5,018 nucleotides of DNA. Source: CBDCWA01 sp046048295 (GTDB taxonomy: Bacteria > Pseudomonadota > Alphaproteobacteria > Rhizobiales > Hyphomicrobiaceae). The stretch covers positions 1-5,018 of the forward strand of contig JBJOGJ010000275.1 in NCBI GenBank assembly GCA_046048295.1. The letters run 5' to 3'. The notes under the pieces are model-generated. The model was given only the letters and a program-made list of their open reading frames with translations, had not been told where the DNA came from and ran no database searches. Each line of letters begins with the position of its first letter. Position 1 is the first letter of the stretch. Below, one piece after another: positions 1 through 5,018 of the stretch. The translations under genes were made by a program, and so were the position numbers.

Positions 1-565
1 AATTCACCCTGATGTTCCAGCCGAGTTTGCCAGCTTCCACGGCGCCCACCTTGGTCAGCTTGTCGACGGCACTCTTGGTCGCTCCATATGCGCCGAAGCA
101 GGGCTCCGCCTTCAGAGCCGCGAGCGAGGAGAGGTTGAGGATGGAACCGCCCTTGCCGGCGGAGCCACCGGGACGCATCGCGCGCATCGCGTGCTTCATG
201 CCGAGGAACAGACCCGTGACATTGATGTCGAACAGCCGCCGAAATGCGTCGACATCGAATTCGGCGAGCGGTCCCGTCTCCTCGATTCCCGCGTTGTTCA
301 CCAGCGTGGTCAGGCCGCCAAATTCACTTACGGTTGCGTCGACGACGGACTGCCAGGCCTTCTCGTCGCGCACGTCGTGCACCCGGAAACCCGCCCGTCC
401 ACCCGCCTTGATAATCTGCTCGGCCGTCGCTCCACCCTCGGCTGCCAGGATGTCCGTGATCATGACCGACGCGCCGGCCTCGGCGAATGCCCGCGCGATG
501 TCGGCTCCGATGCCGCGGGCGCCGCCGGTCACCAGCGCGATCTTGCCATCCAGTCTCATGCTCAT
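1..565 (-). CDS. SDR-family NAD-dependent oxidoreductase (3' end cut off by window edge)
   Basis: The N-terminal 188 residues of a classical short-chain dehydrogenase/reductase are visible; such proteins are usually about 250 residues, so roughly a quarter is missing at the left edge. Visible motifs are the Rossmann glycine motif TGGARGIG (residues 13-20), Asp38 at the end of the second beta strand (favours NAD over NADP), NNAG (90-93), the structural/catalytic Asn115, and the catalytic Ser147, Tyr160 and Lys164 in YGATK. It should catalyse reversible oxidation of a hydroxyl group to a ketone in the cytoplasm; the substrate cannot be read from the sequence. The ATG at 565 is preferred over the in-frame ATG two codons later because AAGGAG lies 6 bases upstream of it. 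It is the fifth gene of the minus-strand operon, 31 bp after the preceding SDR. The two SDRs have similar openings (RLDGK followed by the glycine motif) but differ clearly elsewhere, so they probably have different substrates. 3-oxoacyl-ACP reductase (FabG)-like activity is an alternative, less likely given Asp38 and the context. Confidence 0.9.
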   Translation of the reverse strand, partial: MSMRLDGKIALVTGGARGIGADIARAFAEAGASVMITDILAAEGGATAEQIIKAGGRAGFRVHDVRDEKAWQSVVDATVSEFGGLTTLVNNAGIEETGPLAEFDVDAFRRLFDINVTGLFLGMKHAMRAMRPGGSAGKGGSILNLSSLAALKAEPCFGAYGATKSAVDKLTKVGAVEAGKLGWNIRVN

Positions 566-580
566 TGACCTCTCCTTGCG
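566..580 (-). promoter_or_regulatory. Strong ribosome binding site of the second SDR gene
   Basis: On the minus strand AAGGAGAGG (positions 577-569) precedes the ATG at 565. AAGGAG ends 6 bases before that ATG, compared with 12 bases before the next in-frame ATG at 559, so it decides the start. It is the best Shine-Dalgarno match in the operon, so this distal gene may be translated well despite its position. Confidence 0.7.
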
Positions 581-596
581 TGTGTAATCGTGGCAA

Positions 597-1364
597 TCAC
601 CGCGCGGTAAAGCCACCGTCCACCACGTACTCGGCACCGGTGACGTAGCGCGCCTCGTCGGAGGCGAGGAATACGGCCACGCCGGTCAGTTCCTCCGGCT
701 CCGCGATGCGTCCAAGAGGCACCAGGCCGACCGTTCTCGCCATGTACTGCTCGGCCATTTCCGTGGGCAGATCGGCAACGGCTTTTTCCACCATCGGGGT
801 CATCACGAAACCCGGATGAACCGAGTTCACCCGCACCGGGGGATTCATCCCCGCGCAGTGCAGCGCGGCCGACTTGGTCAGTGCCCGTACCGCACCCTTC
901 GACGCGCTGTAGGCAACGGTGAACTGGTCGCCCACCATCCCGAAGATCGACGACACGTTGATGATCGAGGCGCCCTTGGACTTCTTCAGCAGCGGCATCA
1001 TCGTGCGGCAGCCGAGAAACACGCCCGTGACGTTCACGGCCAGCGTGGCGTTCCATGCATCGTTCGTGCAGTCCTCGACGCTGCCGCCAAGTCCCAGTCC
1101 GGCGTTGTTCACCAGCACGTCGAGTCGACTTTGTTGCGAGTCGATCGTCGCCGCCAGCGAGTCCCAGTCGCCTTGATTCGTGACGTCGAGCCTGGCGAAC
1201 GCGGCTCCGTGTCCGATCTCTGCGGCAGCCTTCTCTCCGGCCTCGGCCGACACGTCGGTCAGGTAGACCGTGGCTCCCTCGGCAGCGAAAGCCTTGGCGA
1301 AGGCGAGGCCGATTCCCGAGGCCGCGCCCGTGATGACCGCAACTTTTCCGTCAAGTCTCTTCAC
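597..1364 (-). CDS. SDR-family NAD-dependent secondary-alcohol/hydroxysteroid-type dehydrogenase
   Basis: A complete 255-residue classical SDR. Motifs: TGAASGIG (residues 12-19) for cofactor binding, Asp37 after the second strand (NAD preference), NNAG (86-89), Asn111, catalytic Ser139, Tyr152 and Lys156 (YSASK), HPGFVMTP (183-190) after the active site, and a C-terminal DGGFTAR ending. The stretch VRVNSVHPG with the late SDEARYVTGAEYVVDGG region resembles bacterial cyclopentanol dehydrogenases, R-specific alcohol dehydrogenases and 3-beta-hydroxysteroid dehydrogenases, so oxidation of a secondary alcohol to a ketone (or the reverse) is the likely reaction; the exact substrate is unknown. The start is GTG, not ATG: no ATG lies in frame upstream before the stop, and GAGGA is placed 8 bases before the GTG. 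It follows the E2 gene by 27 bp and precedes a second SDR by 31 bp, so it is most likely co-transcribed and may feed or drain the ketone used by the E1/E2 complex. An acetoin/diacetyl reductase role is possible but not shown by the sequence. Confidence 0.93.
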   Translation of the reverse strand: MKRLDGKVAVITGAASGIGLAFAKAFAAEGATVYLTDVSAEAGEKAAAEIGHGAAFARLDVTNQGDWDSLAATIDSQQSRLDVLVNNAGLGLGGSVEDCTNDAWNATLAVNVTGVFLGCRTMMPLLKKSKGASIINVSSIFGMVGDQFTVAYSASKGAVRALTKSAALHCAGMNPPVRVNSVHPGFVMTPMVEKAVADLPTEMAEQYMARTVGLVPLGRIAEPEELTGVAVFLASDEARYVTGAEYVVDGGFTAR

Positions 1365-1377
1365 AGCAGATGTCCTC
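1365..1377 (-). promoter_or_regulatory. Ribosome binding site supporting a GTG start
   Basis: GAGGA on the minus strand (positions 1377-1373) lies 8 bases upstream of the GTG at 1364-1362. With no in-frame ATG between the upstream stop and this codon, the site supports GTG initiation of the SDR gene. Confidence 0.6.
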
Positions 1378-1391
1378 AGTTGCTCGATGCA

Positions 1392-2507
1392 TCAGTCGAT
1401 TCGGGCGCGGATCAGTTGGTTGACCTGTTCGGCCGCCTCCACCATCGCCATGTGCCCGACGCCCGGCAGCAGGTGCAGCTCGATTCCCGCATCGCTGAAC
1501 GCCTGCTGCTCCGGGGCGGCGATCACGGCGTCCTGCTGGCCCCAGATGACCGAGACCGGAATTCTGCGGGCGATCTCGGACAATGCCTCGATCCCGACCG
1601 ACTCGCGGATCGCTGCGCCGGCGATGGTCGTCAGGGCCTGTTCGACGCCCTCGAGCCGCTTGTACTTCAGCGTGTCGTTCACTAGCTGCCGCGTGACCAG
1701 TTCCGGGTCGGCAAACAGCTTCTGCAGGACAGGCTTCAGCTGCTTGTTGCTCGCAGAAGAGGCGAAACCCTGTATGAAGCTGCCATCGGCCTTCTGGCCG
1801 AGGCCGGCGGGCGCGAGCAGCGTGAGCGACCTGACGCGTTCGGGCGAGCGGCGTGCCACCGTCAGACAGATGGCCCCGCCCATCGAATGCCCGACGAGGT
1901 GAGCCTGCTCGATCTGCACGGCGTCCATGTAGGCGAGCACGGCGGATGAGAACTCCTCGAGCGAACCGCTTTGCACGTCTTTGGCCGACTCGCCGTGCCC
2001 TGGCAGGTCCAGTGCCGCCACCGTGTGTCCGCCCTCGCACAACGCCGCGTGATTGAGCAGCCAGTTCTCGAGGTTGCCGCCGAAGCCGTGGACCAGGACC
2101 ACGGCATCTCCTTCGCCCCGGTGAATCAGGTGTCGAACGCGGCGACCGGCGACCTCGATGAGCTCGGGTTGGTCGGCTTCGGCGCCTTCGCCCGCTACAG
2201 GGGGCACGTAATCGGCCAGGAACTTCTCGACGGCGGCGTCGATGTCCGCCTCTGGGACCGATGCGTCTGAAATGATGCCCAGCAGGGCACCGATCGGTAG
2301 TTCATCCCCCAGGTTCGCCACCTTGCGACGCAAGACGCCGCCGACCGGGGACTCCACGCCGTTGGCGATCTTCTCGGTTTCGACGTCGCAGACTTCCTCG
2401 CCGGGCTTGATCGCGTCGCCGACGTCCTTGTTCCAGGCCGTGAGCGTGCCCTTCTCCATGGTCAGCCCCCACTTGGGCATCGTGAAGACGTGAATTGCTG
2501 CGCTCAT
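1392..2507 (-). CDS. acoC: Acetoin dehydrogenase-type E2: lipoyl domain fused to alpha/beta hydrolase (AcoC-like)
   Basis: A 371-residue protein, near the usual length of AcoC (about 370). Residues 1-80 form a biotinyl/lipoyl domain with DVETEKI; Lys46 is the expected lipoylation site. Residues about 82-117 are an acidic, Ala/Pro-containing linker. Residues about 120-371 are an alpha/beta hydrolase fold: HGFGG (140-144, oxyanion region), the nucleophile elbow GHSMGG with Ser208, probable acid Asp326 in IWGQQD, and probable His352 in GVGHM. In the known family this C-terminal domain replaces the usual acyltransferase domain of 2-oxoacid dehydrogenase E2 proteins and is taken to transfer the acyl group from lipoyl-lysine to CoA. 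No separate E3-binding domain is evident. The start at 2507 is chosen because the lipoyl domain begins there and AAGGG precedes it; a longer in-frame start at 2579 would add an Arg-rich segment inside the E1 beta gene. Only 4 bp separate it from the E1 beta stop, implying translational coupling. A stand-alone hydrolase is unlikely given the lipoyl domain. Confidence 0.93.
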   Translation of the reverse strand: MSAAIHVFTMPKWGLTMEKGTLTAWNKDVGDAIKPGEEVCDVETEKIANGVESPVGGVLRRKVANLGDELPIGALLGIISDASVPEADIDAAVEKFLADYVPPVAGEGAEADQPELIEVAGRRVRHLIHRGEGDAVVLVHGFGGNLENWLLNHAALCEGGHTVAALDLPGHGESAKDVQSGSLEEFSSAVLAYMDAVQIEQAHLVGHSMGGAICLTVARRSPERVRSLTLLAPAGLGQKADGSFIQGFASSASNKQLKPVLQKLFADPELVTRQLVNDTLKYKRLEGVEQALTTIAGAAIRESVGIEALSEIARRIPVSVIWGQQDAVIAAPEQQAFSDAGIELHLLPGVGHMAMVEAAEQVNQLIRARID

Positions 2508-2520
2508 CGTTTCAACCCTT
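2508..2520 (-). promoter_or_regulatory. E2 ribosome binding site embedded in the E1 beta stop region
   Basis: AAGGG (positions 2520-2516 on the minus strand) lies in the last codons of E1 beta, the TGA stop follows at 2514-2512, and the E2 ATG is at 2507-2505, giving an 8-base spacer from AAGGG and a 4-base gap between genes. The arrangement favours coupled translation of E1 beta and E2, and it selects the short start of E2. Confidence 0.6.
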
Positions 2521-3525
2521 GTAGGCCATGGTCTGCAGGACCGCGGCGGCGATCCTCTCCGGCGACGGCACGAAGGCATCCTCCAGCGCCTTGGCGAAGG
2601 GCACGGGGCAGTGCGGTGCGGTCACCTTGGCGATCGGTGCCTTGAGCGATCCAAAGCCTTTTTCCGCCACCAGCGAGGACACGTCGGCGGCGATCGAGCA
2701 GCGTGGATAGGCTTCATCGACGACCACCAGCCGTCCGGTGTTCTCCACGGACTCGAGGATGGTGTCCTCGTCGAGCGGCGAGAGCGTACGCAGGTCGATC
2801 ACCTCGCACTGCACGCCGTTCTTGGCAAGTTCCTGCGCGACGCCCATGGCCACGAGCACCATCAGGCCGTAGGTGACGATGGTCACGTCCTTGCCTTCGC
2901 GCAGCACGTTCGCTTCGCCGAAGGGAATCGCGTAACTCTCCTGCGGGACATCGCCCTTGGTGGCGAGCAACGCCTTGTGCTCCATGAAGATCACCGGATC
3001 GTCGTCGCGAATCGCCTCGATCAGCAGTCCCTTGGCGTCGTAGGGACTGGACGGGCAGACGACCTTGAGTCCCGGGATGTGCGTGAAGATCGGCGTCAGC
3101 ATCTGCGAGTGCTGAGCGGCCGCCTGCGCCTTGCCGCCACAGAGGGTGCGCACCACCAGCGGAGCCTTCGCCTTGCCGCCGAACATGTAGCGGAACTTGG
3201 CGGCCTGGTTGTAGATCTGGTCGAAACAGACGCCGAGGAAATCGACGAACATCAGTTCGATGACCGGGCGCATCCCGGCCACCGCGGCGCCGACACCGGC
3301 GCCTACCAGAGCCGATTCCGAAATCGGCGTATCGATCACGCGGCCCAGGTACCTGCCGTGCAGCCCCTTCGTGACACCCATGATGCCGCCCCAGGCGTCC
3401 GGTCCGCCGGGCGTTCCCGTGCCGCCGGCGACGTCCTCACCGATCAGGAACACGGACTCGTCGCGCGCCATCTCGGCGTTCAGCGCCTCGCCGATGGCGG
3501 TCATGAACATGATTTCGCGTGCCAT
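2512..3525 (-). CDS. acoB: TPP-dependent acetoin dehydrogenase-type E1 beta subunit (AcoB-like)
   Basis: A 337-residue transketolase-like protein of the pyruvate/acetoin dehydrogenase E1 beta family, of normal length. The N-terminal pyrimidine-binding domain (about 3-180) carries GEDVAGGTG (29-37), RVIDTPISE (62-70, with Glu70 at the position expected to contact the TPP aminopyrimidine), the G-rich GAGVGAAVAGMRPVIE segment (75-90) and AAAQHSQ (135-141, conserved active-site His139). The C-terminal transketolase domain (about 205-330) carries IDLRTLSPLDEDTI (243-256) and VVVDEAYPRC (267-276). It pairs with the E1 alpha encoded 30 bp upstream to form the alpha2beta2 enzyme that cleaves an alpha-hydroxyketone, diketone or 2-oxoacid and acylates the E2 lipoyl group. 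The start ATG at 3525 fits the family N-terminus (MAREIMF); the Shine-Dalgarno is weak (a run of G about 9 bases upstream). The E1 beta family alone does not separate acetoin from 2-oxoacid substrates; the AcoC-type E2 next door favours acetoin-like substrates. Confidence 0.94.
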   Translation of the reverse strand: MAREIMFMTAIGEALNAEMARDESVFLIGEDVAGGTGTPGGPDAWGGIMGVTKGLHGRYLGRVIDTPISESALVGAGVGAAVAGMRPVIELMFVDFLGVCFDQIYNQAAKFRYMFGGKAKAPLVVRTLCGGKAQAAAQHSQMLTPIFTHIPGLKVVCPSSPYDAKGLLIEAIRDDDPVIFMEHKALLATKGDVPQESYAIPFGEANVLREGKDVTIVTYGLMVLVAMGVAQELAKNGVQCEVIDLRTLSPLDEDTILESVENTGRLVVVDEAYPRCSIAADVSSLVAEKGFGSLKAPIAKVTAPHCPVPFAKALEDAFVPSPERIAAAVLQTMAYKG

Positions 3526-3555
3526 TGCTTCTTGCCCCCGCAGTTTCCGTTTTGA

Positions 3556-4533
3556 TCAGCCGTAAGACACGTAGACGTCGGTCAGCAGGTCCTTCTCGGG
3601 ATCGGGCGTGGGGTCGGTCTGCGCCTTGGCCACCGCGCCGTCGATCAGGGCCTTCGTCTCCGCCTCTATGGCGTCGAGATCCGCATCGGCCAGCAGGCCG
3701 GCCTTCGTGACGCGGCGTCGGAACAACACGAGGCAGTCCTTGTCTGCGCGCAGCTTCGCGACTTCGTCCTCGGCACGATAGGTCTGCGAGTCGCCTTCGA
3801 AGTGCCCCATGAACCGGCCGGTCTTGGTCTCGAGCAGCGTCGGGCCTTCGCCGTTGCGCGCGCGTTCAATCGCCATGCCGGCCGCTTCATGCACGGCGAA
3901 GAAATCGAAGCCGTCGACGATCATGCCCGGCATGCCGAAGCCCACGGCGCGGTCGGCAATGTTTTCGGTTGCCACCGAGTACGACGCGCCGCAGGCCTCG
4001 CCGTAGCCGTTGTTCTCGGCGACGAAGACGACCGGCAGCTTCAGGATCGACGCGAAATTCAGCGATTCGAGGATCGTGCCCTGGTTCGAGGCGCCATCGC
4101 CGAAGAAGCAGGCCGTCACGCTCGAGGAACCACGGATCTTGGTGGCCAGCGCTGCACCGCAAGAGAGCGGACCGCCGGCGCCGACGATTCCATTGGCGCC
4201 GAGCATCCCCTTGGAGATGTCCGCGATGTGCATGGAACCGCCCTTGCCCTTGCACAGGCCGGTGGATCGGCCGTAGATCTCCGCCATCATCGCCACGGGG
4301 TCGACGCCTTTTGCGATGCAGTGGCCATGGCCGCGGTGCGTGGACGAGATGTAGTCCTCGTCGCGAAGATGCAGGCACACGCCGGTGGCGGATGCCTCCT
4401 GGCCTGCATACAGATGCACGAAGCCCGGGATCGCCCCGGTCGCGAACTCCTTGTGTATGCGCTCCTCGAACTCCCGGATCGTGCACATCCGGCGATATGC
4501 GTCGAGCAGCTGGCCTCTTGCGAGCTCAGTCAT
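3556..4533 (-). CDS. acoA: TPP-dependent acetoin dehydrogenase-type E1 alpha subunit (AcoA-like)
   Basis: A 325-residue E1 alpha subunit, typical length for AcoA. The thiamine pyrophosphate motif runs from GDG (145-147) to NN (174-175), with about 26 residues between; Asp146 and Asn174/175 are the expected metal and diphosphate ligands. Other family landmarks are HLYAGQEA (40-47), STHRGHGH (64-71) with active-site histidines, GKGGSMH (96-102), and GHFEGDSQTYR (243-253), which sits at the loop that in mitochondrial E1 alpha is phosphorylated and has the GHFEGD form seen in acetoin dehydrogenases. With E1 beta it catalyses decarboxylation-like C-C cleavage and transfer of the acyl group to lipoyl-E2. 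GGGGGAG ends 5 bases before the ATG at 4533, giving a clear start. It is the first gene of the operon, divergent from an AraC-type regulator. A branched-chain or pyruvate-type E1 is an alternative, but short E1 alpha plus hydrolase-type E2 is the acetoin arrangement. Confidence 0.94.
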   Translation of the reverse strand: MTELARGQLLDAYRRMCTIREFEERIHKEFATGAIPGFVHLYAGQEASATGVCLHLRDEDYISSTHRGHGHCIAKGVDPVAMMAEIYGRSTGLCKGKGGSMHIADISKGMLGANGIVGAGGPLSCGAALATKIRGSSSVTACFFGDGASNQGTILESLNFASILKLPVVFVAENNGYGEACGASYSVATENIADRAVGFGMPGMIVDGFDFFAVHEAAGMAIERARNGEGPTLLETKTGRFMGHFEGDSQTYRAEDEVAKLRADKDCLVLFRRRVTKAGLLADADLDAIEAETKALIDGAVAKAQTDPTPDPEKDLLTDVYVSYG

Positions 4534-4568
4534 GGTCGCTCCCCCATTCAGGTGACCGGTCTGTGTCG

Positions 4569-4597
4569 CCTATATGCGCCCCGGGGGCTCGCGGTGT
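4569..4597 (-). promoter_or_regulatory. Candidate activator-dependent promoter of the operon
   Basis: On the minus strand TATAGG (4574-4569) is a 4/6 match to a sigma-70 -10 box. Seventeen bases upstream the -35 position (4597-4592, ACACCG) matches consensus poorly. That non-consensus -35 abuts the proximal 18 bp repeat, with one base between. This is what is expected of promoters where an AraC-family activator binds next to or over the -35. Transcription would start near 4562, leaving about 29 bases of leader before the E1 alpha ATG. In GC-rich DNA a 4/6 -10 match is weak evidence. Confidence 0.3.
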
Positions 4598-4598
4598 A

Positions 4599-4637
4599 TT
4601 GTCATCTGATGACACGCCTTTGGCATTTGACGACACG
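4599..4637. repeat. Tandem 18 bp direct repeats, 21 bp period: candidate AraC-type operator
   Basis: Copy 1 (4599-4616) reads TTGTCATCTGATGACACG and copy 2 (4620-4637) reads TTGGCATTTGACGACACG: 15 of 18 bases agree, with mismatches at positions 4, 8 and 12 of the copy. The start-to-start distance is 21 bp, two turns of B-DNA, so both copies face the same side of the helix. AraC-family regulators commonly bind paired direct repeats spaced this way, and the repeats sit between the divergent regulator and operon. Copy 2 ends directly before the regulator's proposed ATG, so binding could also repress the regulator's own expression. Binding itself is inferred. Confidence 0.6.
4600..4614. repeat. 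Perfect 15 bp palindrome within operator copy 1
   Basis: TGTCATC, one central T, then GATGACA: two 7 bp arms that are exact reverse complements. Copy 2 of the direct repeat keeps only part of this symmetry. The palindrome could bind a dimeric regulator, or simply be a by-product of the repeat unit. Confidence 0.6.
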
Positions 4638-5018
4638 ATGTCGCTGATACGTTCCTCCTCGCTGAGCGGGTTTGTCCCGCTGGTTCGCGAACTCGGCGGC
4701 GATGCGGACCGGATGTTGCGCCGGGTGCGGCTGAGGCAGCAGGAACTCGCGGTCGAACCCGCTGTTATTCCGTATGCAGCCGTCGTGCGGCTGCTGGACA
4801 TGGCAGCCGCGGAACTCGATTGTGACGACTTCGGCTTGCGGCTCTCGCAGCGCCAGAACCTCGAGATCCTCGGGCCGATCGCGATCATCGCGCGCAATTC
4901 CGCGACGGTCGGCGAAGCGCTGGGGTCGATCGGGCAATTCATGAGCTTCTACTCGCCGGCCGTCGCCATCGACATCGAGCCGGTCGGGCGCTCTGCCGCG
5001 TACCTGACCTTCGACCTT
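4638..5018 (+). CDS. AraC-family transcriptional regulator, N-terminal part (runs off right edge)
   Basis: An open frame of 127 codons reaches the right edge without a stop. The product matches the N-terminal ligand-sensing domain of the AraC subfamily with an 'arabinose-binding' type domain (PF12625-like): an opening helix GFVPLVRELGGD (11-22), IPYAAVVRLLDMAA (44-57), DDFGLRLS (63-70), and LEILGPIAIIARNSATVGEAL in two parts (75-95), the usual order in this family. Such proteins are about 330-350 residues with two C-terminal helix-turn-helix motifs, which would lie beyond the window. The gene is divergent from the aco-like operon, so it probably controls it in response to a small effector. 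The ATG at 4638 is chosen because the domain starts soon after it, but it lacks a good Shine-Dalgarno; in-frame TTG codons at 4620 and 4599 are alternative starts and would place one or both operator repeats inside the gene. The family call is firm, the effector unknown. Confidence 0.85.
   Translation, partial: MSLIRSSSLSGFVPLVRELGGDADRMLRRVRLRQQELAVEPAVIPYAAVVRLLDMAAAELDCDDFGLRLSQRQNLEILGPIAIIARNSATVGEALGSIGQFMSFYSPAVAIDIEPVGRSAAYLTFDL

Larger units (their letters stand above)
4534..4637. promoter_or_regulatory. Divergent intergenic control region of the aco-like operon and the AraC-type gene
   Basis: These 104 bp hold both promoters. Toward the operon, from right to left, are an 18 bp repeat, a second 18 bp repeat, a weak promoter candidate, a short untranslated leader and a good Shine-Dalgarno. 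The region also has a small GC-rich self-complementary stretch around 4579-4588 and the 8 bp palindrome GACCGGTC at 4554-4561, neither long enough to be called a terminator. No convincing promoter for the regulator gene was found. Confidence 0.65.

Noticed and set aside
566..596. Possible separate promoter or terminator between the two SDR genes
   Set aside because: The 31 bp gap holds only a strong ribosome binding site; no hairpin or convincing promoter boxes were seen.
816..1685. Long plus-strand open frame of 289 codons
   Set aside because: It lies antisense to the SDR and E2 genes, is Arg/His/Asp-rich with no recognisable domain, and is the usual mirror frame of GC-rich coding DNA.
2508..2579. 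Longer start for the E2 gene at 2579
   Set aside because: It would add 24 Arg/Pro-rich residues encoded within the E1 beta 3' end; the lipoyl domain begins at the 2507 start, which has a well-placed AAGGG.
2611..3555. Long plus-strand open frame of 314 codons
   Set aside because: Antisense to E1 beta, whose family motifs are intact along its whole length; composition of the mirror frame is not protein-like.
4576..4590. GC-rich self-complementary stretch as a terminator
   Set aside because: The arms are only about 4-5 bp with no loop and no T-run; it lies between divergent promoters, where no terminator is expected.
4534..4637. Sigma-54 (-24/-12) promoter upstream of E1 alpha
   Set aside because: One GG-N10-GC spacing occurs on the minus strand near 4568-4585, but the surrounding bases do not match the TGGCAC/TTGC consensus, and this minimal pattern is expected by chance in GC-rich DNA.
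3802..4647. Plus-strand open frame of 281 codons reaching the regulator start
   Set aside because: Antisense to E1 alpha and running through the promoter region; no domain signal.

Overview
This GC-rich window (strong G/C bias at third codon positions, Shine-Dalgarno-led genes, short intergenic gaps) looks like a proteobacterial chromosome, probably gamma- or betaproteobacterial. That placement is inferred from composition and gene families; nothing in the sequence identifies a species.

Layout, right to left: at the right edge (4638-5018, + strand) is the 5' part of an AraC-type transcriptional regulator whose DNA-binding end lies outside the window. A 104 bp intergenic region (4534-4637) separates it from a divergent minus-strand operon of five genes: a TPP-dependent E1 alpha subunit (4533-3556), an E1 beta subunit (3525-2512), an E2 protein carrying an N-terminal lipoyl domain and a C-terminal alpha/beta-hydrolase domain (2507-1392), a complete short-chain dehydrogenase/reductase (SDR, 1364-597, GTG start), and a second SDR (565 to beyond the left edge). 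The gaps are 30, 4, 27 and 31 bp and no terminator-like hairpin was seen between genes, so one transcript is likely. There is no gene-free stretch over 300 bp.

How the genes fit together: the three E1/E2 genes match the acetoin dehydrogenase complex (AcoA, AcoB, AcoC). In that complex the TPP enzyme cleaves acetoin or a related alpha-hydroxyketone/diketone, passes the acyl group to lipoyl-lysine, and forms acyl-CoA; an E3 re-oxidises the lipoyl group. No E3 is present here. The two NAD-type SDRs could supply or interconvert the ketone substrate by oxidising a secondary alcohol or diol. The true substrate is not determined by the sequence.

The most notable non-coding signal is a pair of 18 bp direct repeats (15/18 identical) with a 21 bp period in the divergent promoter region, one of which contains a perfect 15 bp palindrome. 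The second repeat ends at the base before the regulator's proposed ATG. This is a good candidate operator for the AraC-type regulator, and it suggests that this aco-like operon is under AraC-type control rather than the sigma-54/AcoR control known for classical acetoin operons.
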